Of a stretch of 64,000 bases of DNA, positions 28,285 through 37,512 are shown piece by piece. The stretch spans positions 14,027 to 78,026 of the forward strand of contig CADEGL010000005.1 in assembly GCA_902826885.1 (NCBI GenBank). Reading direction: 5' to 3'. Under the pieces are notes generated by a model that was not told where the DNA came from, ran no database searches, and saw only the letters and a list, made by a program, of their open reading frames with translations. Position 1 is the stretch's first letter; every line of letters starts with the position of its first letter. Source of the stretch: an uncultured Alphaproteobacteria bacterium (GTDB lineage Bacteria; Pseudomonadota; Alphaproteobacteria; CADEGL01). The position numbers and the translations under genes were made by a program.

Positions 28285-29415
28285 TCAGAAATTCATCGCG
28301 CTCTTATAGAGGCGTTGGAAGTGATGGACGGCATGTTCGCTCCAACCGGCGCGACGTGTTGGATCGATGATGAATTTTCCTTGCGTGTAGCCGCGCGAAT
28401 GCAGGCCCCGTTGCACGCCCTCGCAAATCGCCTTGTCTTCCAAGCGTAGTGTCCTCTCGACGTATTCGATCTGTCCGCGCTCGGTGGCGTCCCCTTGTTT
28501 GTCCTCGAAGTAAAAATCGACGATTTGCAGCGTGCGCTCCGCCGATATGGGGACGTGGTTGTAGACCATTACGCTGCCTCGCCCCGGGAATTGCTCCCAC
28601 ATCACATACGGCCAAATCCACCAGTTGCATTGAACGCCCTGGCTGGCGCCGCGGAAATCGAAGGATACGGGCGCATCGCTGGCTTTCTGATAACCGTAGG
28701 TGCTCGTGTAGTTGCCGTTAAGGACATAGCCGTAGTCTTCCATGTCGAAATCGTTGGAAAGCGCGGGGTGCACTTTGTAGCAGTGGTAGCATTCCAGATA
28801 ATTCTCAACGACCACCTTCCAGTTCGCGGCCAAATCGAAGGTGCAGCGGTATGCGTGGGTCAATCGGTCCAAATTTGGCGTATAGCGACGGACCTCGTCC
28901 TCCAAGCCGGGATAGGTTTCGGCCACGCTCCGCGCGTTCGGATCGAGGTTGACGAATACGAAGCGGCAAAATTCCTCGACGCGGACTGGCGTGAGGCAAA
29001 TCGCGGATTTGTCGAAGTAGGCAGCCGCGTCCGCGTAGGGCGCGCCTTGCAGCCTGCCGTCAAGCCGATACGTCCACGCGTGGTAAGGACATACGATTCG
29101 GGCAACGTTACCGGAGCCTCGGAGCAAATCGTGCCCGCGGTGCTGGCAGACGTTGTAAAATGCCCGTAAGCGGGCGTCCTTTCCGCGGACGACCAAAATA
29201 TCCTGGCCTCCGATATCGACCGTCAGATAGTCGCCGGTATTCGCCAGTTCTTCGGCATGGGCAACTTGAATCCAATTTCGCTGAAAGATCGCTCTTCGCT
29301 CTGCCTCGAAGATTTCCGGCCGGTGATAAAGATGTCCTGGAAGCGTCCATGACGTTTCCGGATCGTCATGGAATCGATCGAGTGCGGAGCGCAGTTCCTG
29401 TCCCATCGCATCCAT
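28285..29415 (-). CDS. Rieske non-heme iron oxygenase alpha subunit
   Basis: A 376-residue ring-hydroxylating or N-demethylating oxygenase. The Rieske [2Fe-2S] ligands are CQHRGH and CPYHAW (about residues 90-115). The mononuclear iron site is in NWKVVVENYLECYHCYKVHP, a form typical of the GbcA/stachydrine and related quaternary-amine branch. No reductase partner is present nearby. GC is visibly lower than in neighbours (one sampled 60-base row is 50 percent, against 63 percent in a row of the M81 gene), suggesting later acquisition. A terminator separates it from the BKACE operon. The ATG at 29415 has AGGAGG six bases upstream. Confidence 0.88.
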   Translation of the reverse strand: MDAMGQELRSALDRFHDDPETSWTLPGHLYHRPEIFEAERRAIFQRNWIQVAHAEELANTGDYLTVDIGGQDILVVRGKDARLRAFYNVCQHRGHDLLRGSGNVARIVCPYHAWTYRLDGRLQGAPYADAAAYFDKSAICLTPVRVEEFCRFVFVNLDPNARSVAETYPGLEDEVRRYTPNLDRLTHAYRCTFDLAANWKVVVENYLECYHCYKVHPALSNDFDMEDYGYVLNGNYTSTYGYQKASDAPVSFDFRGASQGVQCNWWIWPYVMWEQFPGRGSVMVYNHVPISAERTLQIVDFYFEDKQGDATERGQIEYVERTLRLEDKAICEGVQRGLHSRGYTQGKFIIDPTRRAGWSEHAVHHFQRLYKSAMNF

Positions 29416-29501
29416 CACCGTCCTCCTGGGCTCTCCCCTTGGATAGGTTTGGGTTCAATAGTCGAGGATTACACCGTCGCGCGCCACGCCTCGGTGGAGT
29501 T

Positions 29502-29537
29502 AAAAAAAACACCCTCGCGCGAGGCGCGAGGGTGTTT
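29502..29537 (-). terminator. Rho-independent terminator after the BKACE gene
   Basis: A perfect 13-bp stem (29507-29519 with 29525-29537) and a 5-base loop, GC-rich in the middle. On the minus strand it is followed by a run of eight T (complement of 29502-29509). It lies 27 bp past the stop of the DUF849 gene and should end the hyuAB-BKACE transcript before the Rieske gene. The AAA/TTT ends make weak bidirectional action possible. Confidence 0.92.
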
Positions 29538-29564
29538 CGATAAACTACGGATATAGCGCTATTT

Positions 29565-30464
29565 TTACGACTTGGGCGCTGACTGGCCGCGTGGCGGCAA
29601 TTCGAGGATTTCAGCCGCCCGCTTGGGTTCGACCGGTTCGCCGCCCAACTCGCGGATGATGCGCACGGCCTTCTCGACCAGCTGTGCGTTGGAGCCGAAG
29701 ACGCCCTTTTCCAGGTACAGGTTGTCTTCGAGGCCGACGCGCACATGGCCGCCCAGGTTGACCGCGGCGGCCACCATGTTGAATTCCGAGCGCGAGATGC
29801 CGAACGCGGCCCAGTTGGCGTTGGCCGGCAGCTGATTGCGCATGGTCTGCATGACCTCGGGCGTCGCCGGCGCGCTCCACTGGATGCCGAGGCACAGCTG
29901 GAACAGCGGCGGGTCTTCGATAAAGCCCTTCGCGATCAGTTCCTTGGCCAGAAGGATGTGGCCGAGTTCGAAGCACTCGATCTCCGGCTTCACGCCCAAT
30001 TCCTTGATGCGCTTGGCCATGATGCGCAGATGCTCGGGCGTGTTCATGAACACGCTCTCGCCGAAGTTCATCGTGGCGACGTCGAGGGTGGCGATGTCGG
30101 GACGCAGCTCTTCGATGTGCTGGAGACGGTCCAAGGGCTTCATGATCGTGGTGCCGGGGCCGCCGACCTTCGGGTTCTCCTCGCTGGGCACATAGCGGCC
30201 GCCCTCGCCCGTCGTCAGGTTGATGATGACGTCGGAGCCCGAATCACGGATGCGGCTGACGACCTCGCGGAACAGCGCGGGATCGTAAATACGCATGCCC
30301 GTCTTGGGATCGCGCACGTGGATATGCGTCACCGCCGCACCCGCCTTGCGCGCCTCGATGCACGCGTCGGCGATCTGCTTCGGCGTGATCGGAAAGTTCG
30401 GGTGCTTACCAAAGTTACTGTGCGCGCCGGTGACGGCGCAGGTGACGACGACTTCTTGAGCCAT
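29565..30464 (-). CDS. Beta-keto acid cleavage enzyme (BKACE, DUF849)
   Basis: A 299-residue TIM-barrel zinc enzyme. Family members condense a beta-keto acid with acetyl-CoA, yielding acetoacetate (or acetoacetyl-CoA) and a new acyl-CoA or amine product; known substrates include 3-keto-5-aminohexanoate and dehydrocarnitine. Zinc ligands are seen in THIHVRDPKTG, and GVKPEIECFELGH and VRVGLEDNLYLEKG are characteristic. Substrate specificity is not evident. It lies 30 bp after hyuB, the last gene of the MarR-controlled operon, and is followed by a strong terminator. Confidence 0.9.
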   Translation of the reverse strand: MAQEVVVTCAVTGAHSNFGKHPNFPITPKQIADACIEARKAGAAVTHIHVRDPKTGMRIYDPALFREVVSRIRDSGSDVIINLTTGEGGRYVPSEENPKVGGPGTTIMKPLDRLQHIEELRPDIATLDVATMNFGESVFMNTPEHLRIMAKRIKELGVKPEIECFELGHILLAKELIAKGFIEDPPLFQLCLGIQWSAPATPEVMQTMRNQLPANANWAAFGISRSEFNMVAAAVNLGGHVRVGLEDNLYLEKGVFGSNAQLVEKAVRIIRELGGEPVEPKRAAEILELPPRGQSAPKS

Positions 30465-30494
30465 TGAAAATTCCCTCCCTTGGGTTCGCGTAGT

Positions 30495-32234
30495 CTACGC
30501 CGTGCGACGGCGCAATTCCTGTGTCGCCTTCGCGTCGACCGCGAAGCTCTTGGGATCGACGGCCACGCCGAAACGCTTGGCCGCCTCCTCCGCCGTATAG
30601 TAACCGAACGATACGTCCCGTCCGACAGCGGCCGGGTCGCGCTCGAACGGCTTACCATAGCCGCCGCCACCCGGCGTAGAGACATGCACCGTGTCGTTCT
30701 CGGCCACGTGCAGGCCCTGGTCCTTGGAGAAGTGCGGCAGGACATAATCAGGCTCGCCCTTGCGGCGCACCATGATGTGGTTCGCGCCGCCGTCCGCACC
30801 GCCTTGCACGCCCGCGGGTCCGGTACGGCCGTGATCCATGACGAAGGACGCCAGCGCGCGGCCGCGCCGGATCTTGACGCGATAGTTCACGCCGAAGCCG
30901 CCGCGATGCTTGCCCTCGCCGCCCGAACCTTCGCGCAGCGAATACTCCTCGAACAGCACCGGATAGAACTGCTCCATCACCTCGAGCGGCTGGGTCTTGG
31001 AAATGCCGATCGTCGAGCAGCCGTTGGAGATGCCGTCGCCGTCATGCCAGCCGCCGTATCCGCCGCCGGAAAAGATGTACATGACGTAGTTGCGGTTGCG
31101 CACGGGATCGAAACCACCGAGCGCGAAGTTGCCGCTGGTGCCCGCGGGTGCGGCGAACAGCTTGTCCGGGATCACTTTCGCCAGCGTCACGAACACGGAT
31201 TCGCAGATACGCTGGCTGACCTCGGCGGCGCAGCCCGACACGGGACGCGGATACTTGGCGTAGAGGAACGTGCCTTCCGGGTCCGTGATGTGGATGGGCT
31301 CGAAGGTGCCGGCGTTCAACGGCACATCGGGGAAGATGTGCTTCATGGCGATGAAGACGGCCGAGCGCGTGGTCGCGATCACGCTGTTCAGCGGGCCCAT
31401 GCAGGGCGGGCTCGATTCCGACATGTCGACATACATCTCGGAGCCTTCGACCCTGATCTTCATCTTGATCCGCAAGGGCTCGTTGACGATGCCGTCCGAA
31501 TCGAGCGCGGCCTCGCCCTCGTAGCTGCCGTCCGGGATCTGCTTGATCTTGGCCCGCATCTGCTGGGCCGCGCGGCGCTTCAGCTCGTTGATCGAATCCT
31601 CGACCGTGTCGCGGCCGTAGCGGTCCATGAGCGAGGTCAGGCGCTTCTCGCCGATGCTGAGGGCTGCGGCCTGGGCGCGAACGTCGCCTAGCGTCTGATC
31701 GGCAGTGCGGATGTTGGACATCACGATCGCGAGGATTTCCTCGTCGACCTTGCCCTCCTTGATCAGCTTCACAGGCGGAAGGCGCAATCCTTCCATCTCC
31801 ACGTCGGTCGCATGGGCCGAGAAGCCGCCAGGCACCGCACCACCCGTGTCGCGCCAGTGGCCGGTGTTGGCCAGCCAGCAGAACAGCTCACCCTTATAGA
31901 AGAATGGCCGGTAGAAGCGGACGTCCATCAAGTGCGTGCCGCCCAGATACGGGTCGTTGGCGATGAAGACGTCGCCGGGCTTCACGTCCTTGGCGCGCTT
32001 GATCACCTCGGCGGTGCCGTACTGCATCGTGCCCATGAAGATGGGCAGGCCCAGATCGCCCTGGGCGATCAGCTCGCCGTTGTCGCGGTGATAGATGCCG
32101 TCGGAACGGTCATAGGCTTCCGAAATCACCGGGCTGAACGCCGAGCGTTCGAACGCCATGTCCATCTCGTTACAGACCTGGACCAGACCGTTTTGAATGA
32201 CGGCCAAGGTGACGGGATCGATGTTCTTGCTCAT
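30495..32234 (-). CDS. Hydantoinase B/oxoprolinase-type subunit, copy 1
   Basis: A 579-residue HyuB subunit that works with HyuA in ATP-dependent opening of cyclic amides (hydantoins, 5-oxoproline, caprolactam) or in acetone-carboxylase-like reactions. Visible blocks: AFERSAFSPVISEAYDRSDGIY, FIANDPYLGGTHLMDVRFYRP, GHWRDTGG and the C-terminal TPGGGGYGKP, all HyuB hallmarks. It starts 5 bp after hyuA and is followed by BKACE after 30 bp. Confidence 0.92.
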   Translation of the reverse strand: MSKNIDPVTLAVIQNGLVQVCNEMDMAFERSAFSPVISEAYDRSDGIYHRDNGELIAQGDLGLPIFMGTMQYGTAEVIKRAKDVKPGDVFIANDPYLGGTHLMDVRFYRPFFYKGELFCWLANTGHWRDTGGAVPGGFSAHATDVEMEGLRLPPVKLIKEGKVDEEILAIVMSNIRTADQTLGDVRAQAAALSIGEKRLTSLMDRYGRDTVEDSINELKRRAAQQMRAKIKQIPDGSYEGEAALDSDGIVNEPLRIKMKIRVEGSEMYVDMSESSPPCMGPLNSVIATTRSAVFIAMKHIFPDVPLNAGTFEPIHITDPEGTFLYAKYPRPVSGCAAEVSQRICESVFVTLAKVIPDKLFAAPAGTSGNFALGGFDPVRNRNYVMYIFSGGGYGGWHDGDGISNGCSTIGISKTQPLEVMEQFYPVLFEEYSLREGSGGEGKHRGGFGVNYRVKIRRGRALASFVMDHGRTGPAGVQGGADGGANHIMVRRKGEPDYVLPHFSKDQGLHVAENDTVHVSTPGGGGYGKPFERDPAAVGRDVSFGYYTAEEAAKRFGVAVDPKSFAVDAKATQELRRRTA

Positions 32235-32239
32235 GGCGA

Positions 32240-34288
32240 TCAGGCTCCTCGGTGCGGAACGGTGACGATCAAGTTACCGTACGCATCCATTTCAACGGTG
32301 TTATCGGGCTCGACGATGGTCGTGGTGTCGAGCTGCTCGATGATGGCTGGGCCGGAGAACTTCGCACCGGACGGCAGCTTATCGCGGAAATAGACCGGCG
32401 TGTCGTGCCAGCCGCCGTCAAACCAGACCTTGCGCGTTTCCGTCTGGGCGTCCTTCAGCGCCTTGCCGTGGGCGGCGGTGTCGACCAGCGCCTTGAGCGA
32501 GACCACCTTGCGCTTGCCGATGGCGGCGGTGCGCAGGTTGACCAGCATGGCGCGGATTTCCGGCAGACGAACCTCGAAACGGCTGAAATAGACCTTCTCG
32601 AATGCCTCCTGCAGCCCTTCGCGCGTCACCTCGATGCTGTCCAGCGGCACGGTGAGCACGTGGCTCTGCCCCTGGAACTGCATGTCGGCCTCGTGGATGT
32701 AGACGATCTTCTCGATGGGGATCTGCTCGCCCTCGATCGTCTTCTTACCCTCTTCCCGCTGGGCTTTGAGAATTTCCGCGGCTTGCTTCATGTCGGCCAC
32801 GGCCAGCGGCTTGTTGACCGTGCGCACATAGTCGTGGCGTACGTCGGCCACGATGCAGCCGAGCGCGCTCGTGATACCCGGACGCACCGGCACCAGCACC
32901 TTGGGAATCGCCAACTCGCGCGCGAGCGCGATGGCGTGCAAGGGACCAGCTCCACCAAAGGCGAACAGCGCGAAGTCGCGCGGGTCTTGCCCGCGCGACA
33001 GCGAGACCATGCGTAGCGCGCCGGCCATCTTGTCGTTGGCGATGCGCACGATGGCGGAGGCCGCTTCGACCGCGCTCATGCCCAGCTTGGAGCCGATCTG
33101 CTCCTCGATGGCGCGCGAGACGTCGGCGACGGAGACTGGCGAATCCACCGCCAAGAGCTTCTTGGCGTTCAGACGGCCCAGAACCAAGTTGGCGTCGGTG
33201 ATGGTCGGGCGCGTGCCGCCGCGGCCATAGCAGATGGGGCCCGGTGTGGCGCCCGCGCTCTGCGGGCCGACCTGCAGGATGCCGGCGTCGTCGATATAGG
33301 CCAGGCTGCCGCCGCCCGAGCCGATCGTGTGGATATCCACCATCGGCACGTGGACCGGCATGGCGTATTCCAGCTCGAACTCGGTCGTGACCTGCGGGAT
33401 GCCGTCGCGGATCAATGCGACGTCGGTCGATGTGCCGCCCATGTCGTAGGTCACGACGTTGGGAAAGCCCGCGGTCGCGGCGGTGAAGGCCGCGGCCTTC
33501 GCGCCGGAGGCCGGCCCCGAAAGCACCGTATGCGCCGCCGCTTCGGCCACGATGGAAGACGAGACCGTGCCGCCGTTGCCCTGCATGACCAACAGGTCAT
33601 GGCCGTAGCCGCGGGAAGCCAGCTCTTCGCGCAGACGCTTGATGTAGCGGTCCAGCACTGGGCGGATGGAGGCGTTCACCGCCGCCGTCACGCCGCGCTC
33701 GTATTCGCGGAACTGCGGCAGGATCGAGGTGCCCGAAGTGATATAGGGATTCGGCCACACCTTGGCGGCGACCGCGACCGCGCGCTCCTCGTGGGCCGCG
33801 TTGATGTAGGAATTGAAGAAGTGGATGACCAAGGCCTCGCAGCCCTTGGCCAAGAGCGCCTTGGCGGCTTCGGTCACGGCCTTCTCGTCGAGCGGCGTCA
33901 CCACTTCGCCGTCGGCGTCCATACGCTCGTCCACCTCCAGGCGCAGGTCGCGCGGGATCAGCGGGCGGAAGGTGCCGGTCAAGCCATAGGCATTGGGGCG
34001 CGTGCGGCGGCCCAGCTCCAGCACGTCGCGGAAACCCTTGGTCGTGATCAGGCCGACCTTGGAAATCTTGCGCTCCAGCAACGCGTTGGTGGTGGCCGTG
34101 GTGCCATGAACGATGGAGGCCAGTTCCGACAGCGGCACCTTGGTGGCTTCCAGCGCATTGATGACGCCAAACGCCTGGTTCTCGACCGTGGTGGGCACCT
34201 TGGTCACCTGGACCTTGCCGCTCGCCTCGTCGACGAGCATGAGATCGGTGAAGGTGCCGCCAACGTCGATGCCGACGACTTTGCTCAT
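32240..34288 (-). CDS. Hydantoinase A/oxoprolinase-type subunit, copy 1
   Basis: A 682-residue HyuA subunit with the actin-like ATPase fold. The phosphate loop GIDVGGTFTDLML is at the N-terminus, followed by IVHGTTATTNALLERK, SGPASGAKAAAF, TYDMGGTSTDVALI and the IGSGGGSLAYIDDAG loop. It phosphorylates the lactam oxygen before ring opening by HyuB in known homologues. The ATG at 34288 overlaps the molybdenum hydroxylase stop by 4 bp (ATGA), so the two are coupled. Confidence 0.92.
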   Translation of the reverse strand: MSKVVGIDVGGTFTDLMLVDEASGKVQVTKVPTTVENQAFGVINALEATKVPLSELASIVHGTTATTNALLERKISKVGLITTKGFRDVLELGRRTRPNAYGLTGTFRPLIPRDLRLEVDERMDADGEVVTPLDEKAVTEAAKALLAKGCEALVIHFFNSYINAAHEERAVAVAAKVWPNPYITSGTSILPQFREYERGVTAAVNASIRPVLDRYIKRLREELASRGYGHDLLVMQGNGGTVSSSIVAEAAAHTVLSGPASGAKAAAFTAATAGFPNVVTYDMGGTSTDVALIRDGIPQVTTEFELEYAMPVHVPMVDIHTIGSGGGSLAYIDDAGILQVGPQSAGATPGPICYGRGGTRPTITDANLVLGRLNAKKLLAVDSPVSVADVSRAIEEQIGSKLGMSAVEAASAIVRIANDKMAGALRMVSLSRGQDPRDFALFAFGGAGPLHAIALARELAIPKVLVPVRPGITSALGCIVADVRHDYVRTVNKPLAVADMKQAAEILKAQREEGKKTIEGEQIPIEKIVYIHEADMQFQGQSHVLTVPLDSIEVTREGLQEAFEKVYFSRFEVRLPEIRAMLVNLRTAAIGKRKVVSLKALVDTAAHGKALKDAQTETRKVWFDGGWHDTPVYFRDKLPSGAKFSGPAIIEQLDTTTIVEPDNTVEMDAYGNLIVTVPHRGA

Positions 34289-36642
34289 GCGGATGTTCCG
34301 TTCTTCTTGGAGGTGGAATTCGATTTTGCGCTCTGGATGGCCCGCCACACGCGTTCGGGCGTGGTGGGCATGTCGACATGGCGGACGCCCAACGGCGCCA
34401 GCGCGTCGACGATGGCATTGACGACGACCGAAGGCGCCACGATGGCGCCGGCCTCGCCGCACCCCTTCACGCCGAGCGGATTCGTCGTGCAGGGCTCGTT
34501 GTTGTAGCTCACGTCGAAATACGGCAGGTCGTCGGCCCTCGGCATGCAGTAGTCCATGAACGAGCCGGTCAGTACTTGGCCGTCGGAATCATAGACCGCG
34601 CCTTCCAGCAAAGCCTGACCGATACCCTGGGCCACGCCGCCATGGATCTGGCCTTCGACCAGCATGGGATTCAGCAGCACGCCGAAATCGTCGACGATGC
34701 TGTAGCGCTCCAAGGTCACGATGCCGGTTTCCGGATCGACCTCGGTCTCGCAGACATGCACGCCGTTGGGGAATGTATGGGCCGCCGGCTGATAGACCGC
34801 CGTCTCGTCGAAGCCGGTCTCCATGCCCTTGGGCAGCTTGGCCGGATTGAACGCCGCCGCCGCCACGTCTTTGAACGAAACCGAGCGATCGGTGCCGACG
34901 ATGGTGAAGCTGCCATCGGTGAATCCGATATCGGCTTCGGCGGCTTCCAGCAGATGGGCCGCGATGCGCTTGCCCTTCTCCACGATTTTCTCGGATGCGA
35001 AATGGATCGCGCCGCCGCCGGCATGGAGCGAGCGCGAACCGCCCGTGCCGTTACCGGCCTTCACCATGTCCGTGTCACCTTGGACAAGCTTGATCTGGTC
35101 GATATCGAGGCCGAGACGCTCGGCCACGATCTGGGCATAGGCCGTCTCGTGCCCTTGCCCGTTCGATTGGGTGCCGACCATGACGGTGACGGTGCCATCC
35201 GCGGCGACGCTCATCGTCGAGGTCTCGTCCGAGCGCTGGACCGTGTCTTCCATATAAGCCGCGACGCCCAGGCCGAGCAGCTTGCCCTTGCGCGCCGCCG
35301 CGGCGCGGCGCTCCTCGAAGCCTTTGCGGTCGGCCGCGCCCAACACCTGATCTAGGCTGCGTTCGAAAGCTCCGCTATCGATCCGATGCTTGGTCAACGT
35401 GGTGAAGGGCATTTCGCCCTGGGGAATAAAATTGCGGCGGCGCAACTCAGCGGGCTCGCGCTTTGTTTCACGCGCCGCCGTGTCGATCAGCCGCTCGACG
35501 ATGAAGTTCGTCTCGGGCTTTCCCGCACCGCGATAGGCGTCGACCGGCACGGTATTGGTGAAGACGGCCTTCACCTCGGCATAGAGCGCGCCCCAACGAT
35601 AGACCGACGGCAGGATCAAATGTCCCGCCATCGTCGGGATATAGGCACCGTACATCGACATGTAGGCACCCAGGTTGGCCATCGTCCGGACGCGCAAGCC
35701 GAGGAAGCTCCCTTCCTTGTCCAGCGCCAGCTCGGCCACGGTTTTTTGATCGCGCGCTTGCGCATCGCCCAGGAACGCCTCGCCGCGATCACCGATCCAG
35801 CGCACGGGGCGCTTGAGCGTTTTGGTCGCCCACACGACCGCGACCTGTTCGGAATAAAGATAGATCTTCATGCCGAAGCCGCCGCCCACGTCGGGCGTGA
35901 CAACGCGCAGCTTTTCTTCTGGAAAATCAAAGACGTCGTGGGACAGCTTGGCGCGCAGCTTGTGACCGCCTTGCGTGCCCGTATAGAGCGTCAGTTTGTC
36001 GGCGGCCGCGTCATAGGCCGCGATGGCGCCGCGCGTCTCGATGGCATTGGGCACGATGCGGTTGTTGAGCAACTCGACGCGCGTGATGTGCGCGGCTTTG
36101 GCAAAAGCGGCATCGGTTGCCGCCCTGTCGCCGATCTCCCAATCGAGCGAGACGTTGTTCGGAGCCTCCGGCCAGATCAGCGGCGCGCCCTTGGCGACCG
36201 CGTCATCCAGCGTGATGACCGCGGGCAGCGCATCGTACTCGACCTCGACCAGCTCCGCCGCGTCGCGCGCCTTTGCGGCGGTTTCGGCGATCACCACCGC
36301 GACGGGCTCTCCCACGTAGCGCACCACGTCCACCGGCATGGCGGGATGCGGCGGCGTCACCTGCTTGCTGCCGCCCTTGCCCGCCATGGGCGCGATGTTG
36401 GGCATGCTGCCGAGCTTGTCGGCCGCGAAGTCGGCCCCTGTCGCAACGCGAACGACGCCCGGCGCCGCAGCGGCCGATGCCGTGTTGATCGAGACGATGC
36501 GCGCATGGGCATGGGGCGAGCGCACGAAATGCGCGTAAAGCTCGTCCGGCAACCGGACGTCCTCAAGATACTGACCACGGCCGGTGAGAAATCGTACGTC
36601 CTCGACCCGGCGAACCGACTGGCCTACTCCGAAGCGCCCCAC
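34285..36642 (-). CDS. Xanthine dehydrogenase-family molybdopterin-binding subunit, copy 1
   Basis: A 785-residue large subunit of the molybdenum hydroxylase (CoxL/XdhB) superfamily; such enzymes insert water-derived oxygen into N-heterocycles or aldehydes. Seen: [21 protein letters not shown] at the start, [23 protein letters not shown] (AYRGAGRPE type, not the AYRCSFR loop of CO dehydrogenase), [12 protein letters not shown] and the catalytic Glu in GVKGCGEAG. The iron-sulfur (CoxS) and FAD (CoxM) subunits are not encoded here. It lies 32 bp after a putative MarR operator and is coupled to hyuA. Confidence 0.9.
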   Translation of the reverse strand: MGRFGVGQSVRRVEDVRFLTGRGQYLEDVRLPDELYAHFVRSPHAHARIVSINTASAAAAPGVVRVATGADFAADKLGSMPNIAPMAGKGGSKQVTPPHPAMPVDVVRYVGEPVAVVIAETAAKARDAAELVEVEYDALPAVITLDDAVAKGAPLIWPEAPNNVSLDWEIGDRAATDAAFAKAAHITRVELLNNRIVPNAIETRGAIAAYDAAADKLTLYTGTQGGHKLRAKLSHDVFDFPEEKLRVVTPDVGGGFGMKIYLYSEQVAVVWATKTLKRPVRWIGDRGEAFLGDAQARDQKTVAELALDKEGSFLGLRVRTMANLGAYMSMYGAYIPTMAGHLILPSVYRWGALYAEVKAVFTNTVPVDAYRGAGKPETNFIVERLIDTAARETKREPAELRRRNFIPQGEMPFTTLTKHRIDSGAFERSLDQVLGAADRKGFEERRAAAARKGKLLGLGVAAYMEDTVQRSDETSTMSVAADGTVTVMVGTQSNGQGHETAYAQIVAERLGLDIDQIKLVQGDTDMVKAGNGTGGSRSLHAGGGAIHFASEKIVEKGKRIAAHLLEAAEADIGFTDGSFTIVGTDRSVSFKDVAAAAFNPAKLPKGMETGFDETAVYQPAAHTFPNGVHVCETEVDPETGIVTLERYSIVDDFGVLLNPMLVEGQIHGGVAQGIGQALLEGAVYDSDGQVLTGSFMDYCMPRADDLPYFDVSYNNEPCTTNPLGVKGCGEAGAIVAPSVVVNAIVDALAPLGVRHVDMPTTPERVWRAIQSAKSNSTSKKNGTSA

Positions 36643-36673
36643 CCTCGTAATCCTCCGGCCAGCCGTTCCAAAT

Positions 36674-36691
36674 TAGTTCAATACGGAACTA
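36674..36691. promoter_or_regulatory. Putative MarR operator before the molybdenum hydroxylase operon
   Basis: An inverted repeat TAGTTC-6 bp-GAACTA with a perfect 6-bp arm, 32 bp upstream of the hydroxylase start. Its reverse complement with flanks matches the site before the marR gene at 17 of 21 positions. The shared position relative to the two start codons argues for one regulator binding both. Binding itself is inference. Confidence 0.78.
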
Positions 36692-36747
36692 TATTCCAAA
36701 GACTATACGGGCGCGCTCAAGGCCGCGCAACGGGATTCCCTGTCCTA

Positions 36748-37227
36748 TCACTGCGCCGCCTCCCGGGAATCCAAACCGGCCACCAGCTTGTCCAAAAGCC
36801 GGTCGAAAGACTGCCGTTCCCGCGCGGTCAGGGCGGACAGCATGGCGTCCTGACGCGCCTGAAAAACCGGCACGATCTTGCGGAACATCGTCAGGCCGGC
36901 TTGGGTGAGCGTGAGCGTCTTTTCCCGCCTATCGGCCCGGTCCGCGCTCTGTTCAACCAGCCTCTTTCGCAGCAGCATATGGACACCGCGGCTGATGCTG
37001 TTCTTGGGCCGCGCGCTGATCACGCTGACGTCCTTGGCACGCAGCGCCGGGATGTGGCCCAGACAGAAGAGGATGGTGACCTCGGATTCCGTCAGGCTCA
37101 GCTCGCGCTCGATGCGGGCGAAGGCCGGCACAGCGTACCAGTTGCGCACCGTCGTAATGCGGAAGCCGTATTTGACCGGGCTATCCGCGATCAGCTCCAA
37201 GGTGGTCGGTATTTTCGGCGCGGCCAT
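36748..37227 (-). CDS. MarR family transcriptional regulator 1
   Basis: A 159-residue winged-helix repressor. The dimerisation helix comes first, then the recognition region ALRAKDVSVISARPKNSISRGVHMLLRKRLVEQ and the wing with ADRREKTLTLTQAG, which matches the MarR motif D-x-R-x-x-x-x-x-L-T-x-x-G. The start at 37227 excludes a leader that would read through the operator. It precedes the hydroxylase-hyuAB-BKACE operon on the same strand and has its own copy of the inverted repeat upstream, so it likely represses itself and the operon. The ligand is unknown. Confidence 0.9.
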   Translation of the reverse strand: MAAPKIPTTLELIADSPVKYGFRITTVRNWYAVPAFARIERELSLTESEVTILFCLGHIPALRAKDVSVISARPKNSISRGVHMLLRKRLVEQSADRADRREKTLTLTQAGLTMFRKIVPVFQARQDAMLSALTARERQSFDRLLDKLVAGLDSREAAQ

Positions 37228-37262
37228 GGCGCTCTCCCCGCCGCGTGGGCGCGGCTGCCAGA

Positions 37263-37280
37263 TAGTTCCATACTGTACTA
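37263..37280. promoter_or_regulatory. Putative MarR operator before its own gene
   Basis: An inverted repeat TAGTTC-6 bp-GTACTA with one mismatch in the arms, 36 bp upstream of the marR start. It is the near-twin of the site at 36674-36691. Its location between the promoter region and the gene fits autoregulation. Confidence 0.75.
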
Positions 37281-37394
37281 TTGAGGAAATGGGGCCGCTA
37301 GGCCGTGGACATGGGACACGCCGCGCTTGACCGCCCTTCCCGGCTTCCATAAGTTTCGCGCCAACGCGCGGCCGGGGAGACCGGCGCGCCGTGA

Positions 37395-37470
37395 TCCCCG
37401 GTAGCTCAGTTGGTAGAGCAAGCGGCTGTTAACCGCTGGGTCGCTGGTTCGAGTCCGGCCCGGGGAGCCA
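37395..37470 (+). tRNA. tRNA-Asn (anticodon GTT)
   Basis: A 76-base tRNA with an encoded CCA end. The acceptor TCCCCGG pairs with CCGGGGA, with G as discriminator. The D-arm has GCTCAGTTGGTAGAGC, and the anticodon stem-loop AGCGGCTGTTAACCGCT gives GTT for asparagine. The T-arm is GCTGGTTCGAGTCCGGC. No integrase gene or repeated 3' end was found nearby. The MFS gene begins 43 bp downstream. Confidence 0.97.
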
Positions 37471-37512
37471 CCTTTCCACCGCCGCCAAACCGCGCGGCAG
37501 GGTTTTACCTCC

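Noticed and set aside
34285-36642. Assignment of the hydroxylase as CO dehydrogenase CoxL
   Set aside because: The active-site loop is AYRGAG-type and not the AYRCSFR loop of true CO dehydrogenase, and no CoxM or CoxS gene is adjacent.
35386-37284. Open frame of 632 codons on the plus strand across the hydroxylase and marR genes
   Set aside because: It is antisense to two clear genes and crosses their regulatory region.
37395-37470. tRNA-Asn as an integration site of a genomic island
   Set aside because: No integrase and no repeated tRNA 3' end was seen on either side; housekeeping-like genes follow.
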